A stretch of 52,336 bases of DNA from Synechococcus sp. AG-683-C23 (GTDB lineage: Bacteria; Cyanobacteriota; Cyanobacteriia; PCC-6307; Cyanobiaceae). Where the stretch lies: assembly GCA_003208835.1 (NCBI GenBank), contig QCVD01000012.1, positions 1 to 52,336 on the forward strand, written 5' to 3'. This document shows positions 51,601 to 52,336 of this stretch, one piece after another (position 1 is the stretch's first letter; every line of letters begins with the position of its first letter). The notes beneath the pieces were generated by a model. That model saw nothing but the letters and a program-made list of their open reading frames with translations, had not been told where the DNA came from and searched no databases. Position numbers and translations under genes: made by a program.

Positions 51601-52336
51601 GTCTTCGGGCGGATGTGATCGACACGGAACTCAGACGTGCTGGGTTGGATTGCAAGCTTCAGTCGATGGTGATGGAGGGGCTGGATTGTGTACTGAAGAC
51701 ACCCCTTGGTGGCCCCTTGGCGCAGTTAGAGCTCAGCCAGTTGGGCCTGAAGCAACGCATCCATGAGTTGAGCTTTGATCTGCCGGTGAGCCATGTGCGC
51801 ACCAAGGATCTCGTTCAGGCCTTTCGTTGTTCACCCGACGCACGTTTTGGCGGGCGGTACATCGATCACCTCGCCACGTTGGGGGTGAATAGCCGTGGAT
51901 TCCTCACCGGCTCGATCGACCTGGTGTTTTGCGACCCCCAACAGTCGCGCTGGTGGGTTTTGGACTGGAAGAGCAATTGGATCGGTGAACGTCGATCGGA
52001 GGGAAGCCCTGATCGATGCGGACCTCGTCACTATCACCAGGACGCGATGCAAGAGCAGATGATTCACCATCACTACCCCCTGCAAGCCCATCTGTATCTG
52101 GTGGCTCTACACCGACATTTGCGTTGGCGTCTGCCGGACTACAACCCCGAACAGCACCTTGGTGGGTACGTCTATGCCTTCTTAAGAGGGATGCCGGGGG
52201 ATCAGCTTGTTTCCCCCGAAGATTCCCCCAGTGACTCTCTCGGTGACTCTCTCGGTAGTGACTCCCTGGGTGTTTCTCCAAGTGTTGGACCAGGACGTCT
52301 GGTGGAACCGGCTCCTTTGGAGCGGGTTTTGGCCTT
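48651..52336 (+). CDS. recB: Exodeoxyribonuclease V subunit RecB (3' end outside window)
   Basis: An open frame from ATG 48651 to the right edge, over 1228 codons, without a stop. UvrD-like helicase motifs: Walker A ASAGTGKTFALAH near residue 25, VVTYTEAAAEELRSRI, TIHGFC, MVDEFQDTDPVQW, LVGDPKQAIYRFRGGD, VVTVHRSKGLEYPVV and RLAYVAMTRAR. The C-terminal nuclease domain shows LTGSIDLVF and VLDWKSNW. The last 25 visible residues are a Ser/Asp-rich low-complexity part (SDSLGDSLGS). RecB is the main motor and nuclease. No recD is seen within the window. Confidence 0.93.
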   Translation, partial: MATMAERFDANTYPLEPGIRLLEASAGTGKTFALAHLTLRLITEAAYPFEALLVVTYTEAAAEELRSRIGQRLQQALVGLEQLENETPPQASDPVMAAWLEQSTASSDRRTRIRRLLVALEQLDRADIATIHGFCRRSLRRLALDNGAAIEPQLESDAAALQAEVVQHLWQQELLTLPDDQFQGLRKRGLSPQRLGAALARLDGDPNPRLVGDPALVDGQSPLRDQLPCWIESLWDAFRSRWELDHAALESGFRAAAAQWKAQGCGSTSPYNAKPRTDRCAVINQWIAAQNGVPSLAAIASVEKPLKEYFHPGSWCRMARKCGEEEPSLVAAALQTAIGALWDEPLERVWRYLLERGLDELRQRRRRSGAITFAGLLAAMDPGDERVDWLKPLQERYRAVMVDEFQDTDPVQWRLLQRAFGDRVNHLLLLVGDPKQAIYRFRGGDLGTYIEARQQVDRIDHLLDNFRATASLMEGLNKLMEPGMPRSGLAIPAVRAQAVDQAATTTAALQLLELEMDPPASRTALEQQLPNQLAAVVFEILQGPDQPDPADLCVLVSRHQQATDLRRALGACGIPSRLVTQGDVLESEAALVVQRLLDALADPGDDRCLRLLVSSPLMNWSLEVMENEGALDQLAEQLRVWQRALPKLGLMGCMAQLLEGQRTADLSERGRMLGDLQQVGRLVQEAMHRQGLDSATAANWLRRERLHPTTPVPEARQPHSDQVDRAVAVVTVHRSKGLEYPVVICPYLWQAPRQESGPLWRETGDGRWLIAIDSHWGKGHRAAQHAADDAMAEAERLAYVAMTRARTQLLVVWVRSVGQEGAPLPCWLFGADAIHDSVDRFSDERLDLALAERGVPLLRRPLPDPLPQSQRWRSQPCEQPLGLGNTPGRIDRSWGRASYSAWISAPVDPVVHEQGRDPDPGAEECSLTGPDLWPEQGPLADFPRGAVAGDCLHRILEQVPFQAAEADDQATLDSSTLDGSALESLRADVIDTELRRAGLDCKLQSMVMEGLDCVLKTPLGGPLAQLELSQLGLKQRIHELSFDLPVSHVRTKDLVQAFRCSPDARFGGRYIDHLATLGVNSRGFLTGSIDLVFCDPQQSRWWVLDWKSNWIGERRSEGSPDRCGPRHYHQDAMQEQMIHHHYPLQAHLYLVALHRHLRWRLPDYNPEQHLGGYVYAFLRGMPGDQLVSPEDSPSDSLGDSLGSDSLGVSPSVGPGRLVEPAPLERVLA

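Noticed and set aside
1-52336. CRISPR array
   Set aside because: No regularly spaced 25-40 bp direct repeats with unique spacers were seen; the repeats found are isolated pairs or microsatellites.
45418-52336. Novel defence system at recC-recB
   Set aside because: This is the known RecBC(D) repair and degradation machinery with family-typical motifs. Absence of recD in the window says nothing about the rest of the genome.

Overview
The window looks like a piece of a marine picocyanobacterial chromosome, most likely a Synechococcus of the coastal, island-rich type. The evidence is the gene content and order: Ycf54, PdxJ, CrtH-type carotene isomerase, a PsbY-like protein, TrmFO, a cyanobacterial AbrB-like regulator, a Yfr2-type small RNA with two GGAAACA loop motifs, and many very small membrane proteins. 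No species name can be proven from sequence alone.

Layout. Positions 1-7.4 kb hold the 5' part of a large minus-strand surface/secreted protein with C-type lectin and Calx-beta modules, a small Cys-rich protein, and an RND efflux operon (membrane fusion lipoprotein, pump, small membrane protein). The pump is cut by one in-frame TAA. Positions 7.3-10.7 kb are a mosaic accessory patch: a secreted esterase with an RTX-type C-terminal segment, flanked by partial gene duplications (37-bp direct and 51-bp inverted repeats), a damaged tRNA-Ala(GGC) with its terminator, small helix-turn-helix-like proteins and a frameshifted nuclease-like gene. Positions 10.7-33.2 kb are gene-poor accessory DNA: an MscS channel, a FUSC-like protein, a Yfr2-type RNA, AbrB, an HDAC-like amidohydrolase overlapping a PPOX-type flavoprotein, a PiT-like permease beside SelO, a SET-domain methyltransferase, an atypical IscA-like protein, numerous small secreted or membrane proteins, palindromes, a pentanucleotide microsatellite and several pseudogenes.

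Positions 33.3-52.3 kb are dense housekeeping DNA: tRNA-Pro and tRNA-Lys, an FAD oxidoreductase, a gamma-carbonic-anhydrase-like protein, PsbY-like, TrmFO, a decayed CDF transporter, CrtH, a receiver-degenerate response regulator, the Grx4/BolA pair, PlsC-like acyltransferase, PdxJ, Ycf54, a Nif11-like protein, and RecC-RecB (RecB runs off the right edge).

No complete new multi-gene defence or biosynthetic system is visible. The most interesting items are the RTX-tailed esterase inserted between duplicated gene ends, the split RND pump that also lacks the usual relay lysine, the SET methyltransferase, the atypical A-type Fe-S carrier, the Asp-less response regulator, and repeat or palindrome structures near small genes.
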